From: DHVE2 group archaeon
GTDB taxonomy: Archaea; Thermoplasmatota; Thermoplasmata; Thermoplasmatales; Aciduliprofundaceae
NCBI GenBank assembly: GCA_015523125.1
Contig: WAKX01000029.1
Span: forward strand, 24,760-88,759
Length of the DNA stretch: 64,000 nt
Reading direction: 5' to 3'
The stretch's first letter is position 1, and every line of letters starts with the position of its first letter. Shown here one piece after another: positions 45,863-56,900 of this stretch. The notes beneath the pieces are model-generated. The model was given only the letters and a program-made list of their open reading frames with translations. It did no database searches and was not told the DNA's origin. The translations under genes were made by a program, and so were the position numbers.

Positions 45863-47518
45863 ATGATGGGAGGTCAAGTACCGATTCTGGTTCTCAAAGA
45901 GGGAACTGAGAGAGAGACAGGAAGAAGCGCACAGAAAAAGAATATAGAGGTTGCAAAGGCCATAGCGGATGCAGTCCGCACAACTCTCGGTCCAAAGGGT
46001 ATGGATAAGATGTTGGTGGATTCCCTTGGGGATATTGTAATAACAAATGACGGTGCAACGATTCTCAAGGAGATTGATGTTGCGCACCCTGCGGGCAAGA
46101 TGATGGTCGAGGTAGCCAAGAGCCAGGACACAGAGGTGGGCGACGGAACCACCAGCGCAGTGGTGCTCTCTGGAGAATTGCTCAGCATGGCCGAGACCCT
46201 TTTGGAGCAGAACGTTCATCCTACAGTGATAACAAATGGATATAGGCTCGCAGCTGAGAAAGCGCTGGAGATTCTCCCCGAGTTAGGAGTCAAGGTGGAT
46301 AACGAGGAGATATTGAAGGAAATAGCCATGACGGCCATGACCGGAAAGAACGTCGGCGATTCCAAAGAGTATCTGGCGGATATAGTTGTTAAGGCTGTAA
46401 ATTCCATAGTGGAAGAAGTGAACGGCAAGAAAATTGTTGATGTTGATAACATAAAGGTTGAGAAGAAGCAGGGCGGTGGAATAAGAGACACTGAGCTCAT
46501 CGATGGAATTATTCTCGATAAAGAGAAGGTGCATCCGCGCATGCCCAAGCGCGTGGAAGATGCGAAGATTGCCTTGATCAATACAGGATTCGAAGTGAAG
46601 AAGACCGAGATAAGCGCAAAAATACAAATAAACAAACCAGAGGATATACAGGCATTCCTTGATCAGGAATCAGAGGAGATAAGAAAGATGGTTGAAAAAG
46701 TTAAAGATGTAGGTGCAAACGTGGTGTTCTGCCAGAAGGCAATAGATGATCTGGCGCAGCATTACATGGCAAAGTACGGAATATACGCGGTTCGCCGCAT
46801 AAAGAAGAGCGATATGGAGAAACTCGCCAAGGCCACCGGCGCCAAAATAGTGACCAACTTAGAAGATTTGAGCAAAGAAGACCTCGGATACGCGAAGGTT
46901 GTGGAAGAGAGGAAGATTGGCGATGACAACATGACCTTCGTAACCGGCTGCAAGAATCCCAAAGCGGTGAGCATTCTAATAAGAGGAGGAACCGAGCATG
47001 TGGTGGACGAAGTGGAACGCGCTCTTCATGATGCTCTGAAAGTGGTTGCCGTTGCCCTCGAAGATGGTGTGGCCGTGCCCGGTGGAGGTGCCACCGAAGT
47101 GGAGCTCGCCATGAAGCTTAGAGAGTACGCACCCAGTGTTGGCGGAAGAGAGCAACTGGCCATTGAGAAATTTGCAGATGCGCTTGAAATCATTCCGCGC
47201 ACTCTTGCAGAGAATGCCGGCATGGATGCTATAGACATAATGATGAAGCTCAAAGCGGAGCACCAGAAGGGCAACAAGCACACTGGCGTGGATGTTCTCG
47301 AAGGAAAGATATCCGACATGCTTAAGAAGAAGGTCATCGAACCGCTTCGCGTGAAGAAGCAGGCCATAGAGAGCGCAACGGAAGTCGCCACGATGATCCT
47401 CCGCATAGACGATGTCATCGCTGCTAAAGGCTCGGACAAAGGCAAGGCTCCGGCACCGCCCGGTGGAGACATGGGCGGAATGGGAGGCATGGGCGGCGGC
47501 ATGCCCGGAATGATGTAA
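45863..47518 (+). CDS. thermosome (group II chaperonin) subunit
   Basis: 551 residues, full length. [26 protein letters not shown] and [17 protein letters not shown] form the ATP site. The apical domain follows, and [17 protein letters not shown] closes the equatorial domain. The C-terminus is the usual Gly/Met repeat ([14 protein letters not shown]). It folds proteins in the cytosol as a double ring. ATG 45863 or 45866 may start translation; GAGGTGA suits both. Only one subunit gene is in the window. Confidence 0.98.
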   Translation: MMGGQVPILVLKEGTERETGRSAQKKNIEVAKAIADAVRTTLGPKGMDKMLVDSLGDIVITNDGATILKEIDVAHPAGKMMVEVAKSQDTEVGDGTTSAVVLSGELLSMAETLLEQNVHPTVITNGYRLAAEKALEILPELGVKVDNEEILKEIAMTAMTGKNVGDSKEYLADIVVKAVNSIVEEVNGKKIVDVDNIKVEKKQGGGIRDTELIDGIILDKEKVHPRMPKRVEDAKIALINTGFEVKKTEISAKIQINKPEDIQAFLDQESEEIRKMVEKVKDVGANVVFCQKAIDDLAQHYMAKYGIYAVRRIKKSDMEKLAKATGAKIVTNLEDLSKEDLGYAKVVEERKIGDDNMTFVTGCKNPKAVSILIRGGTEHVVDEVERALHDALKVVAVALEDGVAVPGGGATEVELAMKLREYAPSVGGREQLAIEKFADALEIIPRTLAENAGMDAIDIMMKLKAEHQKGNKHTGVDVLEGKISDMLKKKVIEPLRVKKQAIESATEVATMILRIDDVIAAKGSDKGKAPAPPGGDMGGMGGMGGGMPGMM

Positions 47519-47539
47519 ACCCCTTTTTCCCTTTTTTAT
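47519..47539 (+). terminator. T-rich terminator after the thermosome gene
   Basis: A C/T run with several T stretches directly follows the stop at 47518 and precedes the htpX start by about 12 bases. Confidence 0.4.
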
Positions 47540-47550
47540 GGTGTTGAGCC

Positions 47551-48411
47551 ATGGGCGCTGTACTGTGGCTCCGCACAATAGCACTTTTATCTTTTCTCGC
47601 AGCGTTGCTCATTGGTATAGGATACCTTATTGGAGGAATTGCCGTTGCGAGCTTCATGGTAGTTTTGTCTCTAATATTCAACCTTGTTGCATTCCTTTTC
47701 TCGGATAAAATCGTTCTCAGGAGCTACGAGGCGAGGATAATATCCGAGTATGAGATGCCATGGCTTCATGAAATGGTTCTCTCACTTGCCCAAAAAGCGG
47801 GGATTCCGAAGCCTCAAATTGCAATTGTACCCACTTCAGTTCCCAACGCATTTGCCACAGGTAGAAGCCCGAGGCATGCGGTGGTCGCAGTGACCGAGGG
47901 GATTTTGAACATGCTCAATAGAGAAGAATTAGAGGCGGTTTTGGGACATGAAATTACCCACATTAAAAATCGGGACATGCTCATAGGCACCGTTGCAGCC
48001 ATGATCGCGAGCGCCATCGTGTATCTAGCTTACATCGCCCGATGGTTCGCTTTTTTATTTTCCGATGACGATGACTCTCTAATAACTCTAATAGCCTTGG
48101 CGATCTTCGCACCCATAGCCGCGCTTCTAATTCGCATGGCAATAAGCAGAACTCGGGAATATTTGGCGGACGAGGGAAGTGCAAAGCTCACGCGCAATCC
48201 CGGCGCACTCGCAAGGGCGCTGATTAAAATAGAGCAGAGCGTGGAACGGAGACCAATGAAGGGTAATCCAAGCACGTCGCATCTGTTCATCGTTAATCCT
48301 TTCCGAGTATCCACCCTGTTGAAGCTCTTCTCCACTCACCCTCCCACTGAAGAGAGAATCGAAGCCCTTCGAAAACTCGCGGTGAAGATGGGCGTTCCGT
48401 TTAATTATTGA
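47551..48411 (+). CDS. htpX: HtpX-family membrane zinc protease
   Basis: 286 residues. Two N-terminal membrane helices are followed by the catalytic HEITH (H133, E134, H137) and, after another pair of helices, the third-ligand region SRTREYLADEGSAKLT. The C-terminus STHPPTEERIEALRKLA is typical. It degrades damaged membrane proteins with its active site facing the cytosol. Placed right after the thermosome gene, it may share the stress response. It overlaps the convergent radical SAM gene by 7 bases. Confidence 0.95.
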   Translation: MGAVLWLRTIALLSFLAALLIGIGYLIGGIAVASFMVVLSLIFNLVAFLFSDKIVLRSYEARIISEYEMPWLHEMVLSLAQKAGIPKPQIAIVPTSVPNAFATGRSPRHAVVAVTEGILNMLNREELEAVLGHEITHIKNRDMLIGTVAAMIASAIVYLAYIARWFAFLFSDDDDSLITLIALAIFAPIAALLIRMAISRTREYLADEGSAKLTRNPGALARALIKIEQSVERRPMKGNPSTSHLFIVNPFRVSTLLKLFSTHPPTEERIEALRKLAVKMGVPFNY

Positions 48412-49346
48412 ATAACCAGCTCTTTTGCGAATGTGTATGCGTTGCTCATCTCAGGGTGCTCTTTCAGGAATCTCAGTATGAACATGCCGCAGTTTGAGCC
48501 GATTAAATTTTCTCTCGTGTCACCTATAGAAATGATTACATCGTAGCCCATTCTTCTCAGCTCATCGGTGAAATCCCTGTGCTTCCTCGGCAGGCCGATT
48601 CTCTCGTCAACATCGTTGTTCAGTCCATTTCTCACCGAGCTCACCGTTGGATTTATTGGAGTGATTTTTATGAGAAAATATTCCTTAGGGAAAAATTCTC
48701 TAACCACTTCTGCATCCGCCTCATTTTCCTGCGCAAGAGCGAAATTCAAAGTGATTTTTAGTCCGCCTTCATCGTAGAATTTCATTCCGTAATCTGCAAT
48801 CTTCTTAAAATCCCATTTTTTAATGGGTATTATCTCATCTCTCTGCCTCTGATTCGTCGTGTGAATTGAAAACTGGAGCTGGAATCTCTTCGCGTATTTC
48901 TCCTTTTTTATCTCTATCAATTTTGAGAAGAAAGAATCCACTCCTATCGGCGCTACCGTGGACAATGAGGGAAAGAAATTCTCGTACTTGTCTCCCAAAT
49001 CGTTGATCACATCTAACACGTTGGGATTGAAGCTCGGTTCGCCCATGCGCGCGAACTGAATTTTAAATTTTTTCGTCTTTGGTTTATCCCCGAATCTTCT
49101 TTTTATTGGATACTCAATTTGCTCCATTAGCTCCTCGTAGTCTAATTTGCCCTTGTAAAAAAATCCAGCGTCGCACATCTTGCAGCCCACTGGACAGCCG
49201 TTCAGCGATGAGATGATTAGAACCCATTTCTCCTCTATGTTTCCGGTGGGTATTGATTCAACGAACTCGATTATGTTCCCTCTTTGAGTGCGACCTATGT
49301 AAACCTTCGCGATGGAATCATCGCCCACTTCACTCAGTATCTCCAT
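48405..49346 (-). CDS. RlmN/Cfr-like radical SAM methyltransferase
   Basis: 313 residues. The CX3CX2C site is SLNGCPVGCKMCDAGF, followed by QFARMGEPSFNPNVL, matching the MGEP-x-N motif of RlmN/Cfr. The C-terminal SIGDTRENLIGSNCGMF resembles the segment that carries the methyl-accepting cysteine of RlmN. It lacks the N-terminal accessory domain of bacterial RlmN (about 80 residues shorter). RlmN methylates C2 of an adenosine in 23S rRNA and tRNA; the archaeal substrate is not known to me. It overlaps the upstream oxidoreductase-like gene by 17 bases. Confidence 0.82.
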   Translation of the reverse strand: MEILSEVGDDSIAKVYIGRTQRGNIIEFVESIPTGNIEEKWVLIISSLNGCPVGCKMCDAGFFYKGKLDYEELMEQIEYPIKRRFGDKPKTKKFKIQFARMGEPSFNPNVLDVINDLGDKYENFFPSLSTVAPIGVDSFFSKLIEIKKEKYAKRFQLQFSIHTTNQRQRDEIIPIKKWDFKKIADYGMKFYDEGGLKITLNFALAQENEADAEVVREFFPKEYFLIKITPINPTVSSVRNGLNNDVDERIGLPRKHRDFTDELRRMGYDVIISIGDTRENLIGSNCGMFILRFLKEHPEMSNAYTFAKELVIQ

Positions 49347-50138
49347 ATTTCATCACTCTCCATATCTTCATAGCGGTTCTTATTCCATCCGCTATGGCCA
49401 GAGAGCTCTGGCGGTATATGCCGTTTTTTGCGTCACCTATTACAAATATTCTCGCGTCGCTAATTCCTTCAACTATTTCAACGTTTGGAATTCTCCCTAT
49501 TCCCGCTAAGACTTCGTCAAATTCAAAAATTCCGGCGGAAGTATACGCGACGCCATTCTCTATTTTTTCCACTTCTCCCTGAACGATTTTTATTCCTTTA
49601 GCCATGACTTCATCCACCAACACAGGCAACGCTTTTATCGTGCTTCTGTAAATTAACGTCACATCATTGCATTTTTCGCTTGCGCTTAGAGCATAATCAA
49701 ATGCGATATCCCCTCCGCCTATTATCAATATTTTATCGCATTATCGCATTTCTCAATCTCGGTAATATGGTACTTCACCTCTGGAAAGGGCAGAGTTCTT
49801 GGTCGTGTGCCCGCGGCAACTATTAGATAATCAAATTCGTACTCCCCATTTTCCGTATTCACAATTATTCTCGCCCCTGTTTTTATTTTTTTAGCTTCCT
49901 CGTAAATTACGTTGAGCTCGTATTTTCTTGCATACTCCTCTAAAATTTTCACAAATTCTACCCCTCTTATCCCGTTGGGAAATAGCATTGTGTTCTCAAC
50001 TCTGTGTGCGTTCTCAATTAGTCCGCCTATTTTTCTCTTCTCAAAAATCACCGAATTTATTTTGTACCTTTTCAGCTGCATCGCCGCGCTCACCCCGGCG
50101 GGCCCGGCGCCGATTATGCCAACGGGATCAACGAGCAT
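49330..50138 (-). pseudogene. thioredoxin-reductase-like flavoprotein, frameshifted by 8-bp tandem duplication
   Basis: The frame from ATG 50138 begins MLVDPVGIIGAGPAGVSAAMQL (FAD site) and stops at 49725. A second frame, 49728-49330, continues with ILIIGGGDIAFDYALS (NAD site) and FVIGDAKNG (second FAD site). At the joint, TTATCGCA occurs twice in tandem (49733-49748, plus strand). Removing one copy gives EKCDKILIIGGGDIAF in one frame and a 266-residue protein. The family CxxC redox motif is absent even in the repaired form, so it would be a ferredoxin/NAD(P)H oxidoreductase-like relative. A TTGA overlap might still allow coupled translation of two halves. Sequencing error is the main other explanation. 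Confidence 0.85.
49733..49748. repeat. 8-bp tandem duplication TTATCGCA x2
   Basis: TTATCGCATTATCGCA reads as two adjacent perfect copies. The extra 8 bases shift the frame of the flavoprotein gene; one copy restores it exactly. Confidence 0.95.
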
Positions 50139-50159
50139 AACACGGAAATGGAAAGCAGG

Positions 50160-50181
50160 TATTTTAAAATAAAAGAAAAAG
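50160..50181 (-). terminator. T-rich terminator (minus strand) after giant surface protein 1
   Basis: On the minus strand the bases after the stop of the gene at 50184 are CTCTTTTTCTTTTATTTTAA, an oligo-T run of the kind that ends archaeal transcripts. Confidence 0.5.
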
Positions 50182-50183
50182 AG

Positions 50184-53100
50184 TTAGTGTTTCCTTCTCA
50201 GGAGTATCACTGCGCCCAGTGTGATGATGGCCGCAATCATAATTTCCGCGCTGAATTCCGGCACTGTTGAGCAGCCGTTGGGATGCTCGTCCACAGAGCT
50301 GCCGCCGTCTATTGCATATGTGCCAGAGCCACCGTAATCGCTCCAATAATTTCCCTCCGAGGAGGAGTTCCACAGGTTTACGTATTTGGCGGAAGCGTCG
50401 TCGTACGCCTCCACGTGGTCGCTGGAATAAGTGCAATCCTCCGAAGCACCGTGGTTGCCTGTGAAATTGTTTTTGTACACATGGAATCCCGACGTGGACT
50501 CAAAATATATTCCGTACTCCGTGTTCTCCGTTATATTGTTCTCCTCGATATATCCGTTGCTCACCTGGTGGAACTCTATGCCCCTGTAATTCCAGCCGAT
50601 TACTGAGTTGTATATGTTTACTTGTTGACCGTTGTACATTGAAATACCTGCCATACCGTTGTTTGAGCAGTTCACATTTCGGATTGTAAGGGAAGAGATG
50701 TATTGTGCAAATATGCCATAGTTATCATTGCCAGTAAGCTTTGAATCCTCAATGGTGATATTACTTGATTCATCGATGCTTATGCCGGAGTTGTAATTTT
50801 TGACGCTGGCTATATCGTATATACTCATATCCTCGCCATTGAACTTGTACACTGTGATTCCGCTATTGCTTTCGTAAACATAGCCGGATGAGCTTCCAGA
50901 GGTGTAATTGATGTACATGTGGGTAATCTTGAAATGCACCCCGTTAGATATGTTTCCCACGTAGAGTCCATAGCCGGCACCGCTGCCATTTATTCTCAAT
51001 CCTGCGATAAGATAAGCGTAGAGATAGCTGCCATCTCCGCCTATGTATCCGTGGTCCCAGTCTAAATCTCCGATGCTATCAATATGAATGGGGTCATGCT
51101 TCATCAAAATATATGGATAATGATCCATGGCACTTCCTCCGTAAATCGGATACGGGAAATCGTTAATCCAATCATGGTTTGCATCGTTCGTATTGTTATT
51201 GAGTGCCCAGTCGTACCAATAATTTCCTTCTGTGGTGGAGTTCCAGTAATTAGTTCCGTCGTCGTAAGCCTGCCTCTTAGCAGGGTTATAATAATCAAAA
51301 GTGCCGTTGTTGTAAATAATTTTATTTCCGTAGATATGCAATCCAGAGGAGGATTTTAGTTCTATTCCGTAGTGCGAGTTGTACGAGATTCCGTTGTTTT
51401 CGATCGTCGTCTTATGGCTGCTTTCCGCGTATATACCTATATCATTTCCGAACACATAGTTATTCACAATCGTAGCGCTCAACGAAGGATTGTAAGAATC
51501 CAAATATATCCCATAGTTGCTGTTTCTGTATATTCTGTTCTCTGATATTGTTGCTGTAATTGCGGTTCCATATATTCTCAAACCATACATATTATCGTGG
51601 ATTTCGTTGTACTCCACAACGGATAACTTCGAGTAATCATATATACCATAATACACATTATTGTAAATGGACGAATGCTCGATGTCTACGCGATACACAT
51701 TGTAAATATCAATGCCGTAATCTGCACTTGTGGCCTTGACATTATAAATTCTGAATTCTCGTGTTCCATCACCGTTAAGATACACACCGTATGTTGAGTA
51801 AAAGAATCCCGTGAAATAGGTATAGTTTGCTGTTTTATTCCAGCCAACGATATAATAATATGTTCCATCATAGCCCACGATTCCATAGGCGGTTCCCGTA
51901 CTTCTGAGCTTTTCCCTGTTTGTGTAGTCCATGTAAATTGGTGCTGGACTAAGTGATACGTCTCCATTATGCCATCCTGCTACGGTGAAATTTACCCATC
52001 TAACCGGATGATTATCCTCTATATTGCCTCCGTCGAATTTATATGCCCAGTCCACCACGCCATCATTGTTCATATCATTTGTTCTGTTATTGTTCACCCA
52101 GTCGTGGTAATAATTGCCATTGCCGTACGGGCCGTAATTTGTGAAATTGCTGTACTTCTCGGCGTAAACCTGCACATGCGCCGGATCGTATGAATCAGAA
52201 GAGGCATGGTTTTCGTAAAATATGTTTCCTGCAAAATCAACCTGCGAGTATGTGTTATTTTTAAGTGATGCCGCATAGTAAGTATTTTTGAAGAATGAGG
52301 TTTGATAAACCCAGAGATAAAGGCTATCGAGTCCAGATGGCATGTTTATCCCTTCGTAGTTGTACGATATTACATCGCTGTAGACGTATACGTAATTGTT
52401 GTTTCCTCCGATAAACACACCCCAGTGCCCCTGATGCTCTATGGTGCTGTTGAAAACCTTCACTGCGGAGTTATGATACACGAAAACACCCGTGGCCCCG
52501 CTCGCACCATCGTGAATCCATGTCCTTTCTATGTACACCTTCCCGGATTCGTCGTTAACCGCAATTCCATTTGCATAGCAATTGTACACATCTAAATTTT
52601 TCACATACACATTGATACCCGTATTATTGATTATGAGGCCATTACCCTGATAGCCCCAGAACGATGAACTCGTGGTTGAGACGTTGTGAATGATTAATCC
52701 GTCGATTATAAGATTATGTGTGGATTCCACGCCGTCTATGAAGAGCCCGTAGCCAGCTTTTGTATTACCTACATAAGTTCCGTTAAGCTCCAGTCCGCTC
52801 ATTATGTAACTTCCATCGGGATCCCATCCCACGAAGCCATTGTAACCTCCCAGTGTGCTCAATGACAGATTCATTATGCGTAATGGAGCATGATGCAGTC
52901 CTTTCATAGGTGCTTTGTCTATGTTTCTAATATATGTGTAATCGCTTACATCTGGGATGTGATAGTACCATGGAATAACCATATTGCCAGTGTTCTTATC
53001 GTAATTGGTGTTGTTGTTCATTGCCCAGTCGTACCAGAAATTTGAATATATGTTCACGGATTCGTTGCATCCAGAGTCTTCAGTTGCCTGAGGATGATTT

Positions 53101-53897
53101 TCGTCATACCTATCCGTAGCACCATTATTTTTGTACGCGATGTTATACTCAAAAATGAATCCCTTTGGCCTTGAGTTCTCCACCCTCAAACCTTCCCTCG
53201 TGTTCATCCCTATTCCATTGTAGTCTATGTTAAAAGTTACGCTATTAGAATTGTAGCTTATGTTGCTAATCCTTAAACCGATTCCGTTGCGGAATATCAT
53301 ATTGTTTTCAATGCGAAAACTCTCGTATGCGATGTTGTTGATGTAAATTCCAGCTATGCCATTCCCGTATATTCTGTTGGCGCCGTAGCTTATAAAATTG
53401 TTTCCTATCTTAAAATTCAAGTTCGTGTCTCCTCCGTAAACGTAAATTCCGTAGGCTGAGTTGCTGTATATTGTGTTATTATATAGGTACGCGAAGTGGT
53501 CAGTTAGTGAGTTCTGAACATTGTATATCACAATGCCCGCCATTGGATTGTACACATCATCAACGCTTCCCGTGTCCGCGCCGTAAATTGTGCAATTCTC
53601 TATTATGAAATCCAAGCTAACATTTCCTATGTAAATTCCTGCTCCCTTGCCAGCAGCGTTGATTACCCACCCCGAGATTATATACGGATCCACCGATGTT
53701 CCTGAGCCGCCTGTGACTCCATTCGCCGCTGTGAAATCCGAGTTCTGGTTAATTCTTATCGGAGCGTGTGTGGCGCGGAGTGTATTTACCGGCGTTCTTG
53801 CTTTATGGTTTTGTACTCCATTCATGCCGCTTAGCACTGCAAAGTTTCCAGCAATCATCAATCCCCAAATCAATATCACAAACACCTTCTTTTGCAC
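50184..53897 (-). CDS. giant parallel-beta-helix surface protein 1
   Basis: 1237 residues from GTG 53897, which has GGTGATC just upstream; the frame extends to 53957 across the promoter and is cut there. Signal peptide VQKKVFVILIWGLMIAG. Four beta-helix modules each open with a cap of the type HAPIRI ... GGSGTSVDPYIISGW ... GIYIGN and end with acidic segments such as GNYWYDWALNNNTNDANHD and a D-x-P-Y-x-I-x-GG stretch, as in NosD/PbH1-type repeats. N-x-S/T sites abound. The C-terminus is VPEFSAEIMIAAIITLGAVILL plus RRKH, like the PEF-CTERM sorting tail. It should be anchored outside the cell; binding target unknown. Closest relative in the window is protein 3. Confidence 0.9.
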   Translation of the reverse strand: MQKKVFVILIWGLMIAGNFAVLSGMNGVQNHKARTPVNTLRATHAPIRINQNSDFTAANGVTGGSGTSVDPYIISGWVINAAGKGAGIYIGNVSLDFIIENCTIYGADTGSVDDVYNPMAGIVIYNVQNSLTDHFAYLYNNTIYSNSAYGIYVYGGDTNLNFKIGNNFISYGANRIYGNGIAGIYINNIAYESFRIENNMIFRNGIGLRISNISYNSNSVTFNIDYNGIGMNTREGLRVENSRPKGFIFEYNIAYKNNGATDRYDENHPQATEDSGCNESVNIYSNFWYDWAMNNNTNYDKNTGNMVIPWYYHIPDVSDYTYIRNIDKAPMKGLHHAPLRIMNLSLSTLGGYNGFVGWDPDGSYIMSGLELNGTYVGNTKAGYGLFIDGVESTHNLIIDGLIIHNVSTTSSSFWGYQGNGLIINNTGINVYVKNLDVYNCYANGIAVNDESGKVYIERTWIHDGASGATGVFVYHNSAVKVFNSTIEHQGHWGVFIGGNNNYVYVYSDVISYNYEGINMPSGLDSLYLWVYQTSFFKNTYYAASLKNNTYSQVDFAGNIFYENHASSDSYDPAHVQVYAEKYSNFTNYGPYGNGNYYHDWVNNNRTNDMNNDGVVDWAYKFDGGNIEDNHPVRWVNFTVAGWHNGDVSLSPAPIYMDYTNREKLRSTGTAYGIVGYDGTYYYIVGWNKTANYTYFTGFFYSTYGVYLNGDGTREFRIYNVKATSADYGIDIYNVYRVDIEHSSIYNNVYYGIYDYSKLSVVEYNEIHDNMYGLRIYGTAITATISENRIYRNSNYGIYLDSYNPSLSATIVNNYVFGNDIGIYAESSHKTTIENNGISYNSHYGIELKSSSGLHIYGNKIIYNNGTFDYYNPAKRQAYDDGTNYWNSTTEGNYWYDWALNNNTNDANHDWINDFPYPIYGGSAMDHYPYILMKHDPIHIDSIGDLDWDHGYIGGDGSYLYAYLIAGLRINGSGAGYGLYVGNISNGVHFKITHMYINYTSGSSSGYVYESNSGITVYKFNGEDMSIYDIASVKNYNSGISIDESSNITIEDSKLTGNDNYGIFAQYISSLTIRNVNCSNNGMAGISMYNGQQVNIYNSVIGWNYRGIEFHQVSNGYIEENNITENTEYGIYFESTSGFHVYKNNFTGNHGASEDCTYSSDHVEAYDDASAKYVNLWNSSSEGNYWSDYGGSGTYAIDGGSSVDEHPNGCSTVPEFSAEIMIAAIITLGAVILLRRKH

Positions 53898-53942
53898 GAG
53901 ATCACCGGTTATTAAATGTAAAAATCCATATATAAAATTATT

Positions 53943-53956
53943 TGATGCATGCATCA
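53943..53956. promoter_or_regulatory. 14-bp palindrome TGATGCATGCATCA, copy 1
   Basis: A perfect palindrome 45 bp before the GTG of surface protein 1. The TATA element TTTTATATATGG (minus strand, about 53927-53938) starts 5 bp downstream of it. The same arrangement is found at two other sites. Confidence 0.9.
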
Positions 53957-53995
53957 TCTATATAAATAATCAGTTAATAAAAATAAAAGAGAATG

Positions 53996-56900
53996 TTAAT
54001 TTTTTCTTCTTCGCACTGCGATTCCCATAGCAATTACTAAGAGGATAGCTACTATGAGTGTGTTAAGCTCTGGTACGGATTGGCATCCTGGTTTATGGTC
54101 TTTTGCCACGTAATTTGGTCCCGGGTCGAGCTGATACGGTGTACCCTGATTCCAGTCGCTCCAGCAGTTGCCCTGCGAAGTGTCGTTCCAGGAGTTTGTG
54201 TATTCTGTGTTCTCATCATCGTATGCCTGTATGTGATTTGAATCGTATGTTCCATCCCCCGATGCACCGTGGTTTTCATAGAATATATTGCCGTATACCT
54301 CAATGTCAGATGAATGAGAGAGATATACTCCGTAGTTTGTGTTCTTACTTATATTGTTGCTATTTGTTATCCCACCATGGGTTACATAGTAGAAGTATAT
54401 TCCATCTCCCTGATTTTCGGAAATATTGGAATACGATATGTAAATTTGCTGTGACTTGAAGGCTAAAATTCCATGATGCTGGTTTCCACTGAGTACTGTG
54501 TTGGTTATTGTGACATAGTAGGAATTTGAATATATGTATATCCCATCGTAATTGTTGCCATCAAAATACGAATCTCTTATTGTTATATCGTATGAATTCC
54601 CTATATCGAGTCCGTCGTAGTAATTGTACCCTGAAGAACTTCCGTATATTTGAAAGTCCATCCCTGTGAAGTTGTAGACTATTATTCCGGAACCGCTGTG
54701 ATACACGTTGTTCATGTTTCCAGTGGATACAGATGCCACAATAACATGATCCAAGCGAAGGTAGATGTTCCCTGAAAGGTTACCCACGTATATTCCGTAA
54801 TCATGGCCGTTCCCATTGTACATAAAGCCAGTCATTAGGTATGGGTACTCGGAGCTTCCGTCTCCGGCCACGAAGCCGTGGTTCCAGTTCAAATCGTCGA
54901 AGCTCTCTATTCTCGTTACCGTGTGATCTCTGTAAAGATATGGATGGCTGTCTTCGCTATTGCCCCCGTACACATGGTATGGATAATCCACGATCCAGTC
55001 ATAGTTTGCGTCGTTAGAATCGTTGTTGTTTGCCCAGTCAAACCAGTAATTTCCATAGTGGGAATCGTTCCAGTAGTTATTTCCATTATCATACGCTTGA
55101 ATCAAATAGGGACTGTAGGAGTCGTGGGATGCATTGTTCTCATAGAATGTGTTGTTGGATATGTAATTGGAGTTGCTGCTGTGCAATTCCACGCCATAAT
55201 GAGTGTTCCAAGCGAAGCCGTTGTTATTAATGAAAGTATCCGCGATGCTTGAGCCATATAGACCAACATCGTTGCCGAATACGTAGTTGTAGAAAACGTT
55301 AACTTTAAAGAATGCAGAAGAGGCAGAAACGGCCTCCAGGTATATGCCCTGCGCAGTATTCCTGTATACCCTGTTCTCGTATACCAGTGTGTAATAAGAT
55401 GCTCCCTCCACTTCAATACCAACGTAATTGTTATAGATTTTGTTGTAGTCAATCCCGTTTATCTGATTATAGCCTTCCCATATTCCAGTGTACTTATTAT
55501 CTTTAATCACAGAATTCTTCACTTCGATTAGATTAGCACTGCTTACGGATATTCCGTATCCAGAGTTGTCGATAAGTACATTTGATACTATGAATGATTT
55601 GCTTTTATCTCCGGATATATACAATCCATAATCTATTCCCAAATTATCAGTGTAATTTTCTGTATTGTGCCATCCAACAATGTAATAATATGTGCCGTCG
55701 TAACCCGTGATTCCATATCTGGTACCAGTGTATCTCAGAGCATCGATATTCGTGCTATCCACGTACATTGCTGCAGAGGAAGAAGTATATGGGTAATTAT
55801 ATCCATGAAAATCAACATGAGTCAAAGCCTTATCTTTTAGATTTCCACCTCCTAAGGGATACTGATCTCCGCTCACAGTTTTATCGTTTACCCAGTCGTG
55901 GTAATAATTTCCATAACTATCCGTAAAATTACTATAATCATCCGCGTACGCCTGAATATGTGATGAGTCATAAGTATCCCCAGCACCGTTATTATGGTAA
56001 AATATGTTGTTCTCCATGTATATCGAAGAGTTCGTATTTTTGTTGAATTTTACTCCGTATCCAGTATTCTCAAAGAATGAAGAATATTCGATATCTATGG
56101 ATAGGGCGTTGAGATTATTAGCCGTAATTATTCCCACCTCATTCTTCTCAATAACCATATTGTGGAAAGATACTATGATTTGTGGAGATGTCGCTTCTGT
56201 ATTTGTGGCATCCACGTAAACTCCCCAGTGTGTATTGCTTTCTATTGTGCTATCGTCTATGAATAGGTGTGGGGAGTAACTTCCGGTTATGTATATCCCA
56301 ACATCATTTTTGAATATCCAGTTATTATAAGCCCGAACGGGATACTCTAAATTTGAAAACCCTAATCCGTTATGCTCACACCCATACACGGTGGTATTGT
56401 ATATGTATACGGTACTCACCGTTCCATTAACTGCTATTCCATTGCCCATGTACAACCATTCTGTAGCACCTGATTGGGTGGTGATATTATGGGCAATGAC
56501 CGAAGAGATGTATATGTCGGAATAACGTAGAAGAGTATTAATCAAAATTCCATAGCCACTTGCACTTCCTCCTATTTCCCAGCCAAGAATGCGGTAATAT
56601 TTTCCATCACCTTCAACCACACCGGTAGCAATGTTGAAAGTATGATTTTCATCGGGAACACCACCATTCTGAGTCATGTAAATTGCGCTATGATGCACAC
56701 CCTTCATGGGGTACGGGTCCTGAGCTCCGGTGAATTTGTATGGCCATGGGATTACAAAATTGTTGTGGACCATATCGTAATTTGTATTGTTGTCCATTGC
56801 CCAGTCGTACCAGAAATTTCCGTTGCTCGTGGATGCGTCGTACCATGTTATTCCCGAGCTACCTGATTGATACGCCTGCACGTGAGAGGAATCGTAATGT

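Noticed and set aside
49330..49728. Two separate small proteins at 49330-49728 and 49725-50138
   Set aside because: Each alone is half of a flavoprotein, and deleting one copy of an exact 8-bp tandem repeat rejoins them in frame.
53943..53956. The 14-bp palindrome as a hairpin terminator
   Set aside because: All three copies lie upstream of promoters at a fixed spacing, not after stop codons, and archaeal termination relies on oligo-T runs, which are found separately.
53898..53957. Start of surface protein 1 at 53957
   Set aside because: That would put the TATA box and the conserved palindrome inside the coding region; GTG 53897 has a ribosome site and starts the signal peptide.
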